Origin: Fistularia commersonii | Lineage: Eukaryota > Chordata > Actinopteri > Syngnathiformes > Fistulariidae | Reading direction: 5' to 3' | DNA: 64,000 nucleotides | Assembly: GCA_037954325.1 (NCBI GenBank) | Contig: JBBMNZ010000046.1 | Location: 124,001-188,000 of the forward strand | In this document: one piece after another, positions 25,301 through 37,454 of the stretch | Position numbering within the stretch: the first letter of the stretch is position 1 | Layout: every line of letters begins with the position of its first letter | Made by a program: the position numbers and the translations under genes | The notes under the pieces: generated by a model | Told to the model about the DNA's origin: nothing | Databases searched by the model: none | Seen by the model: the letters and a program-made list of their open reading frames with translations, nothing else

Positions 25301-26193
25301 AGTGGAAATAACTAATGGATTTAATCAAGCTGGTTTCTGCTGTTGAAATATGTTGTTTAGGACATGATTCTGCAGAACACATGTCAAATTCAGTGTAATC
25401 CAGCGACAAGATCAAAAGATATAGCCATTCGTGCAAAAAGTGCTTATCTCACCGAGTTGAAGCGTTTTTGATTAGGAGTGGAAATAACTTTTGAATTTCA
25501 TCAAGCTGGTTTCTGCTGTTGAAATATGTTGTTTAGAACATGTTTTTGCACAATATATGTCAAATTCAGTGTAATCCCTTCATAGGTTCAAAAGATATCG
25601 CCAGTCGTTCCAAAAGAACTTATCTCACCGAGTTGAAGCGTTTTTGATTAGGATTGGAAATAACTAATGAATTTCTACAAGCTGGTTTCTGCTGTTGAAA
25701 TATGTTGTTTAGGACATGATTCTGCACAATATATGTCAAATTCAGTGTAATCCCTTCACAAGTTCAAAAGATATAGCCATTCGTTAAAAAATTGCTTATC
25801 TCACCAAGTTGAAGAGTTTTTGATTAGGAGCGGAAATAACTATTTAATTTCATCAAGCTGGTTTCTGCTGTTGAAATATGTTGTTTAGGACATGATTCTG
25901 CACAATATACGTCAAATTCTTGTGAGCCCATTACAGGTTAAAAGGATATAGCCATTCGTTCAAAACGTGCTTATGAGACCGAGTTGAAGCGTTTTTGAAT
26001 AGGAGTGGAAATAACTAATGGATATTATCAAGCTGGTTTCTGCTGTTGAAATATGTTGTTTATGACATAATTCTGCACAATATATGTCAAATTAAGTGTA
26101 ATCCCTTCACAAGTTCAAAAGATATAGCCATTCGTTCAAAAAGTACTTATCTCACCGAGTTGAAGCGTTTTTGATTAGGAGTGGAAAAAACTT
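22322..26193 (+). repeat. HOR B copy 3 (22 monomers, 3872 bp)
   Basis: It aligns to copy 2 at a constant offset of 3872 with very few differences. One is a private change near 25840 (ACTATTTAATTTC instead of ACTATTGAATTTC). Confidence 0.93.
24800..24813. repeat. Perfect palindrome variant, HOR B copy 3
   Basis: Same dyad, exactly 3872 bp after the previous one. Confidence 0.85.
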
Positions 26194-29100
26194 TTGATTT
26201 TCATCAAGCTGGTTTCTGCTGTTGAAATATGTTGTTTAGGACATGATTCTGCAGAAAATATTTCAAATTCAGTGTAATCCAGCAACAAGATCAAAGGATA
26301 TAGCCAATCTTGCAAATAATGCTTATCTCACCGAGTTGAAGCGTTTTTGTTTAGGAGTGGAAATAACTAATGAATTTCATCAAGCTGGTTACTGCTGTTG
26401 AAATATGTTTTTTGGGATATGATTCTACACAATATATGTCAAATTCAGTGTGATCCCATTAAAGGTTCAAAGGATATAGCCATTCTTTCAAAAAGGACTT
26501 ATCTCACCGAGTTGAAGCGTTTTTGATTAGGAGTGGAAATAACTAATGAATTTCATCAAGCTGGTTTCTGCTGTTGAAATATGTTGTTTATGACATAATT
26601 CTGCACAATATATGTCAAATTAAGTGTAATCCCTTCACAAGTTCAAAAGATATAGCCATTCGTTCAAAAAGTACTGATATCACCGAGTTGAAGCGTTTTT
26701 GATTAGGAGTGGAAATAACTTTTGAATTTCGTCACGCTGGTTTCTGCTGTTGAAATATGTTGTTTAGGACATGATTCTGCACAATTTTTGTCAAATTCAG
26801 TGTAATCCCTTCATAGGTTCAAAAGATATCGCCAGTCGTTCAAAAAGTACTTATCTCACCGAGTTGATGCGTTTGTGGATTCGGAGTGGAAATAATCAAT
26901 GAATTTCATCAAGCTGGTTTCTGCTGTTGAAATATGTTTTTAAGGATATGATTCTGCACAATATAGGTCAAATTTAGTGTAATCATATTACAGGTTCAAA
27001 AGACATAGCCATTCATTCAAAAACTGCTTATCTTATCGGGTTGAAGCGTTTTTGATTGAGAGTGGAAATAACTAATGGATTTAATCAAGCTGGTTTCTGC
27101 TGTTGAAATATGTTGTTTAGGACATGATTCTGCAAAACACATGTCAAATTAAGTGTAATCCAGCGATAAGATCAAAAGATATAGCCATTCGTGAAAAAAA
27201 GTGCTTATCTCACCGAGTTGAGACGTGTCTGATTAGGAGTGGAAATAACTAATGAATTTCATCAAGCTGGTTCCCGCTGTTGAAATATGTTGTTTAGAAC
27301 AAGATTCTGCACAAAATATGTCAAATTCAGTATAATCCAGTGACAAGTTCAAAAGATATAGCCATTCGATCAAAAAGTGCTTATCTCACCGAGTTGAAGC
27401 ATTTTTGATTTGGAGTGGAAATAACTAATGAATTTCATCAAGCTGGTTTCTGCTGTTGAAAATGTTGTTTAGGACAAGATTCTGCACAATATATGTCAAC
27501 TTCAGTGAAATCCCATCACAGGTTCAAAAAATATAGCCATTCGTTCAAAAATTGCTTATCTCACCAAGTTGAAGAGTTTTTGATTAGTATTGGAAATAAC
27601 TTTTGAATTTCATCACGCTGGTTTCTGCTCTTGAAATTTGTGTTTTAGGACATGATTCTGTTCAATATATTTCAAATTCAGTGTAATCCCTTCACAAGTT
27701 CAAAAGATATCGCCATTCGTTCAAAAAGTACTTATCTCACCGAGTTGAAGCGTTTTTGATTAGGAGTGGAAATAACTTTTGAATTTCATCAAGCTGGTTT
27801 CTGCTGTTGAAATATGTTCTTTAGGACATGATTCTGCACACTATATGTCAAATTCAGTGAAATCCCATCACAGGTTCAAAAGATATAGCCATTTGTTCAA
27901 AAATTGCTTATCTCACCAAGTTGAAGAGTTTTTGATTAGGAGCGGAAATAACTATTGAATTTCATCAAGCTGGTTTCTGCTGTTGAAATATGTTGTTTAG
28001 GACATGATTCTGCACAATATACGTCAAATTCTTGTGAGCCCATTACAGGTTGAAAGGATATAGCCATCCGTTCAAAACGTGCTTATGAGACCAGGTTGAA
28101 GCGTTTTTGATTAGGAGTGGAAATAACTTTTGAATTTCATCACGCTGGTTTCTGCTGTTGAAATATGTTGTTTAGGACATGATTCTGCACAATATATGTC
28201 AAATTCAGTATAATCCCTTCATAGGTTCAAAAGATATCGCCAGTCGTTCAAAAAGTACTTATCTCACCGAGTTGATGCGTTTTTGGATTCGGAGTGGAAA
28301 TAATCAATGAATTTCATCAAGCTGGTTTCTGCTGTTGAAATATGTTTTTTAGGATATGATTCTGCACAATATATGTCAAATTTAGTGTAATCACATTACA
28401 GGTTCAAAAGACATAGCCATTCGTTCAAAAACTGCTTATCTTATCGGGTTTAAGCGTTTTTGATTGAGAGTGGAAATAACTAATGGATTTAATCAAGCTG
28501 GTTTCTGCTGTTGAAATATGTTGTTTAGGACATGATTTTGCAGAACACATGTCAAATTCAGTGTAATCCAGCGACAAGATCAAAAGATATAGCCATTCGT
28601 GCAAAAAGTGCTTATCTCACCGAGTTGAAGCAATTTTGATTAGGAGTGGCAATAACTAATGAATTTCATCAAGTAGATTTCTACTGTTGAAATATGTTGT
28701 TTAGGACAGGATTCTGCACAATATATGTCAAATTCAGTGTAATCCCTTCACAAGTTCAAAAGATATAGCCATTCGTTCAAAAAGTGCTTATCTCACCGAG
28801 TTGAAGCATTTTTGATTAGGAGTGGAAATAGCTAATGAATTTCATCAAGCTGGTTTCTGCTGCTGAAATATGTTGTTTAGGATATGATTCTGCACAATAT
28901 ATGTCAAAGTCAGTGTGATCCCATTACAGGTTCAAAGGATATAGCCATTCGTTCAAAAAGGACTTATCTCACCGAGTTGAAGCGTTTTTGATTAGGAGTG
29001 GAAATAACTAATGAATTTCATCAAGCTGGTTTCTGCTGTTGAAATATGTTGTTTAGGACATGATTCTGCACAATATATGTCAAATTAAGTGTAATCCCTT

Positions 29101-29525
29101 CACAAGTTCAAAAGACATAGCCATTCGTTAAAAAACTGCTTATCTTATCGCATTGAAGCGTTTATGATTGAGAGTGGAAATAACTAATGGATTTAATCGA
29201 GCTGGTTTCTGCTGTTGAAATATGTTGTTTAGGACAAGATTCTGCAGAACACATGTCAAATTCAGTGTAATCCAGCGACAAGATCAAAAGATATAGCCAT
29301 TCGTGCAAAAAGTGCTTATCTCACCGAGTTGAAGCGTTTTTGATTAGGAGTGGAAATAACTTTTGAATTTCATCAAGCTGGTTTCTGCTGTTGAAATATG
29401 TTGTTTAGAACATGTTTTTGCACAATATATGTCAAATTCAGTGTAATCCCTTCATAGGTTCAAAAGATATCGCCAGTCGTTCCAAAAGAACTTATCTCAC
29501 CGAGTTGAGGCGTTTTTGATTCGGA
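26194..29525 (+). repeat. HOR B copy 4 (truncated at junction with C)
   Basis: It aligns to copy 3 at an offset of 3872 until about 29508, where it switches to the GAGTTGAGGCG / ATTCGG form of block C. Private variants include CAGTATAATCCC near 28207 and AATCGAGCTGG near 29195. Confidence 0.9.
28672..28685. repeat. Perfect palindrome variant, HOR B copy 4
   Basis: Same dyad, exactly 3872 bp after the previous one. Confidence 0.85.
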
Positions 29526-30568
29526 GTGGAAATAACCAATGAATTTCATCAAGCTGGTTTCTGCTGTTGAACTATGTTTTTTAGGATATGATTCTGCACA
29601 ATATATGTCAAATTTAGTGTAATCACATCACAGGTTCAAAATATATAGCCATTCGTTCAAAAACTGCTTATCTTATCGGGTTGAAGGGTTTTTGATTAGG
29701 AGTGGAAATAACTGATGGATTTCGTCAAGCTGGTTTCTGCTGTTGAAATATGTTGTTTAGGACATGATTCTGCAAAACACATGTCAAATTAAGTGTAATC
29801 CAGCGATAAGATCAAAAGATATAGCCATTCGTTCAAAAATTGCTTATGTCACCAAGTTGAAGAGTTTTTGATTAGTATTGGAAATAACCAATGAATTACG
29901 TCAAGCTGGTTTCTGCTGTTGAAATATGTTGTTAGGTCAAGATTCTGCACAATATATGTCATATCCATCAAAAGTCCAAAAGATATAGCCATTCGTTCAA
30001 AAAGTGCTTAACTCACCGAGTTGAGACGTTTCTGATTAGGAGTGGCAATAACTAATGAATTTAATCAAGCTGGTTTCTGCTGTTGAAATATGTTGTTTAG
30101 GACATGATTCTGCACAATATATGTCAAATTCGTGTGAGCCCAATACAGGTTGAAAGGATATAGCCATTCGTTCAAAACGTGCTTATGAGACTGAGTTGAA
30201 GAGTTTTTCATTAGGAGTGCAAATAGCTAATGAATTTCATCAAGCTGGTTCCTGCTGTTGAAATATGTTGTTTAGGACATGATTCTGCACAAAATATGTC
30301 AAATTCAGTATAATCCAGCGACAAGTTCAAAAGATATTGCCATTCGATCAAAAAGTGCTTATCTCACCGAGTTGAAGCGTTTTTGATTAGGAGTGGAAAT
30401 AACTAATGAATTTCTACAAGCTGGTTTCTGCTGTTGAAATATGTTGTTTAGGACATGATTCTGCACAATATATGTCAAATTCAGTGTAATCCCTTCACAA
30501 GTTCAAAAGATATAGCCATTTGTTCAAAAAGTACTTATCTCACCGAGTTGAAGCGTTTTTGATTCGGA
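29526..30568 (+). repeat. Rearranged lead-in to HOR C (about 6 monomers)
   Basis: 29526-29820 matches 31985-32270 (GTTGAAGGGTTTTTG at 29681 and 32133). The sequence then jumps inside one monomer to the TTCAAAAATTGC ending. It continues with the short monomer (29878-30041), the GCCCAATACAGG monomer and the ATTTCTACAAGC monomer. It is a deletion derivative of the 26-monomer C unit. Confidence 0.8.
29878..30041 (+). repeat. Short monomer (164 bp), lead-in to C
   Basis: Same GTCATATCCATC deletion form, followed by the GAGACGTTTCTG ending. Confidence 0.88.
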
Positions 30569-32680
30569 GTGGAAATAACCAATGAATTTCATCAAGCTGG
30601 TTTCTGCTGTTGAAATATGTTGTTTAGGACATGATTCTGCAAAACACATGTCAAATTCAGTGTAATCCAGCGATAAGATCAAAAGATATAGCCATTCGTG
30701 AAAAAAGTGCTTATCTCACCGAGTTGAAGCGTTTTTGATTCGGAGTGGAAATAACTAATGAATTTCATCAAGCTGGTTTCTGCTGCTGAAATATGTTGTT
30801 TAGGATATGATTCTGCACAATATATGTCAAAGTCAGTGTAATCCCATTACAGGTTCAAAGGATATAGCCATTCGTTCAAAAAGGACTTATCTCACCGAGT
30901 TGAAGCGTTTTTGATTAGGAGTGGAAATAACTAATGAATATCATCAAGCTGGTTTCTGCTGTTGAAATATGTTGTTTAGGACATGATTCTGCACAATATA
31001 TGTCAAATTCAGTGTAATCCCTTCACAAGTTCAAAAGATATAGCCATTCGTTCAAAAAGTGCTTATCTCACCGAGTTGAAGCGTTTTTGATTAGGAGTGG
31101 AAATAACTTTTGAATTTCATCAAGCTGGTTTCTGCTGTTGAAATATGTTGTTTAGAACATGATTCTGCACAATTTATGTCCAATTCAGTGTAATCCCTTC
31201 ATAGGTTAAAAAGAAATCGCCAGTCGTTCCAAAAGAACTTATCTCACCGAGTTGAGACGTTTCTGATTCGGAGTGGAAATAACCAATGAATTTCATCAAG
31301 CTGGTTTCTGCTGTTGAAATATGTTGTTTAGGACAAGATTCTGCACAAAATATGTCAAATTCAGTATAATCCAGTGACAAGTTCAAAAGATATAGCCATT
31401 CGATCAAAAAGTGCTTATCTCACCGAGTTGAAGCATTTTTGATTCGGAGTGGAAATAACTAATGAATTTCATCAAGCTGGTTTCTGCTCTTGAAATTTGT
31501 TGTTTAGGACATGATTCTGGACAATATATTTCAAATTCAGTGTAATCCCATCACAGGTTCAAAAAATATAGCCATTCGTTCAAAAATTGCTTATCTCACC
31601 AAGTTGAAGAGTTTTTGATTAGTATTGGAAAAAACTTTTTTTAATTTCATCACGCTGGTTTCTGCTCTTGAAATTTGTTGTTCAGGACATGATTCTGGAC
31701 AATATATTTCAAATTCAGTTAATCCCTTCACAAGTTCAAAAGATATCGCCATTCGTTCAAAAAGTGCTTATCTCACCGAGTTGAAGCGTTTTTGATTAGG
31801 AGTGGAAATAACTTTTGAATTTCATCAAGCTGGTTTCTGCTGTTGAAATATGTTGTTTAGAACATGTTTTTGCACAATATATGTCAAATTCAGTGTAATC
31901 CCTTCATAGGTTCAAAAGATATCGCCAGTCGTTCCAAAAGAACTTATCTCACCGAGTTGAGGCGTTTTTGATTCGGAGTGGAAATAACCAATGAATTTCA
32001 TCAAGCTGGTTTCTGCTGTTGAAATATGTTTTTTAGGATATGATTCTGCACAATATATGTCAAATTTAGTGTAATCACATCACAGGTTCAAAATATATAG
32101 CCATTCGTTCAAAAACTGCTTATCTTATCGGGTTGAAGGGTTTTTGATTAGGAGTGGAAATAACTGATGGATTTCGTCAAGCTGGTTTCTGCTGTTGAAA
32201 TATGTTGTTTAGGACATGATTCTGCAAAACACATGTCAAATTAAGTGTAATCCAGCGATAAGATCAAAAGATATAGCCATTCGTGAAAAAAGTGCTTATC
32301 TCACCGAGTTGAAGCGTTTTTGATTCGGAGTGGAAATAACTAATGAATTTCATCAAGCTGGTTTCTGCTGTTGAAATATGTTGTTTCGGACAATATTCTG
32401 CACAATATATGTCAAATTCAGTGAAATCCATCACAGGTTCAAAAACTATAGCCATTCGTTCAAAAATTGCTTATCTCACCAAGTTGAAGAGTTTTTGATT
32501 AGTATTGGAAATAACTAATGAATTTCATCAAGCTGGTTTCTGCTGTTGAAATTTGTTGTTTAGGACATGATTCTGCACAATATATGTCAAATTTAGTGAA
32601 ATCCCATTACAGGTTCAAAGGATATAGCCATTCGTCCAAAAAGTACTTATGTCACCAAGTTGAAGAGTTTTTGATTAGTA

Positions 32681-32844
32681 TTGGAAATAACCAATGAATT
32701 ACGTCAAGCTGGTTTCTGCTGTTGAAATATGTTGTTAGGTCAAGATTCTGCACAATATATGTCATATCCATCAAAAGTCCAAAAGATATAGCCATTCGTT
32801 CAAAAAGTGCTTAACTCACCGAGTTGAGACGTTTCTGATTAGGA
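32681..32844 (+). repeat. Short monomer (164 bp), HOR C copy 1, first
   Basis: Same deletion form, directly before a GCCCAATACAGG monomer. Confidence 0.88.
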
Positions 32845-33898
32845 GTGGAAATAACTAATGAATTTCATCAAGCTGGTTTCTGCTGTTGAAATATGTTGTT
32901 TAGGACATGATTCTGCACAATATATGTCAAATTCGTGTGAGCCCAATACAGGTTGAAAGGATATAGCCATTCGTTCAAAACGTGCTTATGAGACTGAGTT
33001 GAAGAGTTTTTCATTAGGAGTGCAAATAGCTAATGAATTTCATCAAGCTGGTTCCTGCTGTTGAAATATGTTGTTTAGGACATGATTCTGCGCAAAATAT
33101 GTCAAATTCAGTATAATCCAGCGACAAGTTCAAAAGATATTGCCATTCGATCAAAAAGTGCTTATCTCACCGAGTTGAAGCGTTTTTGATTAGGAGTGGA
33201 AATAACTAATGAATTTCTACAAGCTGGTTTCTGCTGTTGAAATATGTTGTTTAGGACATGATTCTGCACAATATATGTCAAATTCAGTGTAATCCCTTCA
33301 CAAGTTCAAAAGATATAGCCATTTGTTCAAAAAGTACTTATCTCACCGAGTTGAAGCGTTTTTGATTAGTATTGGAAATAACTAATGAATTTCATCAAGC
33401 TGGTTTCTGCTGTTGAAATATGTTGTTTAGAACATGTTTCTGCACAATATATGTCAAATTCAGTGTAATCCCTTCATAGGTTCAAAAGATATCGCCAGTC
33501 GTTCCAAAAGAACTTATCTCACCGAGTTGAGGCGTTTTTGATTCGGAGTGGAAATAACCAATGAATTTCATCAATCTGGTTTCTGCTGTTGAAATGTGTT
33601 GTTTAGGACATGATTCTGCAAAACACATGTCAAATTCAGGGTAATCCAGCGATAAGATCAAAAGATATAGCCATTCGTGAAAAAAGTGCTTATCTCACCG
33701 AGTTGAAGCGTTTTTGATTCGGAGTGGAAATAACTAATGAATTTCATCAAGCTGGTTTCTGCTGTTGAAATATGTTGTTTAGGAAAAGATTCTGCACAAT
33801 ATATGTCAAATTCAGTGAAATCCATCACAGGTTCAAAAAATATAGCCATTCATTCAAAAATTGCTTATCTCACCAAGTTGAAGAGTTTTTGATTAGTA

Positions 33899-34065
33899 TT
33901 GGAAATAACTAATGAATTTCATCAAGCTGGTTTCCGCTGTTGTAATTTATTGTTTAGGACCTGATTCTGGACAATATATGTCAAATTCAGTGTAATCCCT
34001 TCACAAGTTCAAAAGATATAACCATTCGTTCAAAAAGTACTGGGTTGAAGCGTTTTTGATTCGGA
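33899..34065 (+). repeat. 167 bp monomer, HOR C copy 1
   Basis: It has a 9 bp deletion near the 3' end: AGTACTGGGTTGAAG where relatives read AGTACTTATCTCACCGGG. It also carries TTTCCGCTGTTGTAATTTA. Confidence 0.85.
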
Positions 34066-34241
34066 GTGGAAATAACTTTTGAATTTCATCTAGCTGGTTT
34101 CTGCTGTTGAAATATGTTGTTTAGGACATGATTCTGCACAATATATGTCAAATTTAGTGAAATCCCATTACAGGTTCAAAGGATATAGCCATTTGTCCAA
34201 AAAGTACTTATGTCACCAAGTTGAAGAGTTTTTGATTAGTA

Positions 34242-34405
34242 TTGGAAATAACCAATGAATTACGTCAAGCTGGTTTCTGCTGTTGAAATATGTTGTTAGG
34301 TCAAGATTCTGCACAATATATGTCATATCCATCAAAAGTCCAAAAGATTTAGCCATTCGTTCAAAAAGTGCTTAACTCACCGAGTTGAGACGTTTCTGAT
34401 TAGGA
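34242..34405 (+). repeat. Short monomer (164 bp), HOR C copy 1, second
   Basis: Same deletion form, with AAAAGATTTAGCC, and again before a GCCCAATACAGG monomer. Confidence 0.88.
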
Positions 34406-36187
34406 GTGTAAATAACTAATGAATTTCATCAAGCTGGTTTCTGCTGTTGAAATACGTTGTTTAGGACATGATTCTGCACAATATATGTCAAATTCGTGTG
34501 AGCCCAATACAGGTTGAAAGGATATAGCCATTCGTTCAAAACGTGCTTATGAGACTGAGTTGAAGAGTTTTTCATTAGGAGTGCAAATAGCTAATGAATT
34601 TCATCAAGCTGGTTCCTGCTGTTGAAATATGTTGTTTAGGACATGATTCTGCACAAAATATGTCAAATTCAGTATAATCCAGCAACAAGTTCAAAAGATA
34701 TTGCCATTCGATCAAAAAGTGCTTATCTCACCGAGTTGAAGCATTTTTGAATCGGAGTGGAAATAACTTTTGAATTTCATCACGCTGGTTTTTGCTGTTG
34801 AAATATGTTTTTTAGGACATGATTCTGCACAATATATGTCAAATTCAGTGTAATCCCTTCATACGTTAAAAAGATATCGCCATTCGTTCAAAAAGTACTT
34901 ATCTCACCGAGTTGAAGAGTTTTTGATTAGTATTGGAAATAACTTTTGAATTTCATCAAGCTGGTTTCTGCTCTTGAAATTTGTTGTTTAGGACATGATT
35001 CTGCACAATATACGTCAAATTCTTGTGAGCCCATTACAGGTTGAAAGGATATAGCCATCCGTTCAAAACGTGCTTATGAGACCGAGTTGAAGCGTTTTTG
35101 ATTAGGAGTGGAAATAACTAATGGATATTATCAAGCTGGTTTCTGCTGTTGAAATATGTTGTTTATGACATAATTCTGCACAATATATGTAAAATTAAGT
35201 GTAATCCCTTCACAAGTTCAAAAGATATAGCCCTTCGATCAAAAAGTACTTATCTCACCGAGTTGAAGCGTTTTTGATTAGGAGTGGAAATAACTTTTGA
35301 ATTTCATCACGCTGGTTTTTGCTGTTGAAATATGTTGTTTAGGACATGATTCTGCACAATATATGTCAAATTCAGTGTAATCCCTTCATACGTTAAAAAG
35401 ATATCGCCATTCGTTCAAAAAGTACTTATCTCACCGAGTTGAAGCATTTTTGATTAGGAGTGGAAATAACTAATGAATTTCATTAAGCTGGTTTCTGCTG
35501 TTGAAATATGTTGTTTAGGATATGATTCTGCAAAATATATGTCAAAGTCAGTGTGATCCCTTCACATGTTCAAAGGATATAGCCATTCGTTCAAAAAGGA
35601 CTGATCTCACCGAGTTGAAGCGTTTTTGATTAGGAGTGGAAATAACTTTTGAATTTCATCAAACTGGTTTCTGCTGTTGAAATATGTTGTTTAGGACATG
35701 ATTCTGCACAATATATTTCCCATTCAGTGTAATCCCTTCACAAGTTCAAAAGATATAGCAATTCCTTCAAAAAGTACTTTCTCACCGAGTTGAAGCGTTT
35801 TTGATTAGGAGTGGAAATAACTTTTGAATTTCATCAAGCTGTTTTCTACTGTTGAAATATGTTGTTTAGGATATGATTCTGCACAATATATGTCAAATTC
35901 AGTGTAATCCCTTCATAGGTTAAAGGATATAGCCATTCGTTCAAAAACTGCTTATCTTATCGGGTTGAAGCGTTTTTGATTGAGAGTGGAAATAACTAAT
36001 GGATTTAATCAAGCTGGTTTCTGCTGTTGAAATATGTTGTTTAGGACATGATTCTGCACAACACATGTCAAATTCATTGTAATCCAGCGACAAGATCAAA
36101 AGATATAGCCATTCGTGCAAAAAGTGCTTATCTCTACGAGTTGAAGCAATTATGATTAGGAGTGGCAATAACTAATGAATTTCATCA

Positions 36188-36377
36188 AGTAGATTTCTAC
36201 TGTTGAAATATGTTGTTTAGGACATGATTCTGCAAAACACATGTCAAATTCAGTGTAATCCAGCGACAAGATCAAAAGATATAGCCATTCGTGCAAAAAG
36301 TGCTTATCTCACCGAGTTGAAGCAATTTTGATTAGGAGTGGCAATAACTAATGAATTTCATCAAGTAGATTTCTACT
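36188..36377. repeat. Two adjacent palindrome-variant monomers
   Basis: Dyads at 36188-36201 and 36364-36377, one monomer (176 bp) apart. This is the only place with two in succession. Both follow a GAAGCAATT ending and have GTGGCAATAAC. Confidence 0.82.
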
Positions 36378-37454
36378 GTTGAAATATGTTGTTTAGGACA
36401 GGATTCTGCACAATATATGTCAAATTCAGTGTAATCCCTTCACAAGTTCAAAAGATATAGCCATTCGTTCAAAAAGTGCTTATCTCACCGAGTTGAGACG
36501 TTTCTGATTAGGAGTGAAAATAACTAATGAATTTCATCAAGCTGGTTCCTGCTGTTGAAATATGTTGTTTAGGACAAAATTCTGCACAAAATATGTCAAA
36601 TTCAGTATAATCCAGTGACAAGTTCAAAAGATATAGCCGTTCGATCAAAAAGTGCTTATCTCATCGAGTTGAAGCATTTTTGATTAGTATTGGAAATAAC
36701 TTTTGAATTTCATCAAGCTGGTTTCTGCTCTTGAAATTTGTTGTTTAGGACATGATTCTGGACAATATATTTCAAATTCAGTGTAATCCCTTCTCATGTT
36801 CAAAAGATATCGCCATTCGTTCAAAAACTACTTATCTCACCGAGTTGAAGCATTTTTGATTAGGAGTGGAAATAGCTAATGAATTTCATCAAGCTGGTTA
36901 CTGCTGTTGAAATATGTTCTTTAGGACATGATTCTGCACAATATATGTCAAATTCAGTGAAATCCCATCACAGGTTCAAAAGATATAGCCATTCGTTCAA
37001 AAATTGCTTATCTCACCAAGTTGAAGAGTTTTTGATTAGGAGTGGAAATAACTAATGAATTTCATCAAGCTGGTTTCTGCTGTTGAAATATGTTGTTTAG
37101 GACATGATTCTGCACAATATATGTCAAATTCTTGTGAGCCCATTACAGGTTGAAAGGATACAGCCATCCGTTCAAAACGTGCTTATGAGACCGAGTTGAA
37201 GCGTTTTTGATTAGGAGTGGAAATAACTAATGGATATTATCAAGCTGGTTTCTGCTGTTGAAATATGTTGTTTATGACATAATTCTGCACAATATATGTC
37301 AAATTAAGTGTAATCCCTTCACAAGTTCAAAAGATATAGCCATTCGTTCAAAAAGTACTTATCTCACCAAGTTGAAGCGTTTTTGATTAGGAGTGGAAAT
37401 AACTTTTGAATTTCATCACGCTGGTTTCTGCTGTTGAAATATGTTGTTTCGGAC

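Larger units (their letters stand above)
14213..29525 (+). repeat. HOR block B (22-monomer unit, 3872 bp)
   Basis: The marker TTGATTTTCATC, preceded by GTGGAAAAAAC, occurs at 15281, 18450, 22322 and 26194. Spacings are 3169, 3872 and 3872 bp, that is 18, 22 and 22 monomers of exactly 176 bp on average. The 14213-15280 stretch is a partial leading copy of the same order (CCCGCTG monomer, GTTCTTTAGG monomer, GAGCGGAAATAAC monomer). The last copy departs from the others near 29508. Confidence 0.93.
30569..35107 (+). repeat. HOR C copy 1 (26 monomers, ~4539 bp)
   Basis: The same order recurs at 56400-60936 (offset 25831 at the start, 25829 at the end) and at 60937-64000. The unit is below 26x176 bp because it holds two 164 bp monomers and one 167 bp monomer. 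Marker GCCCAATACAGG sits at 32941 and 34502 inside the unit. The palindrome variant of A and B was not seen in this unit. Confidence 0.9.
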
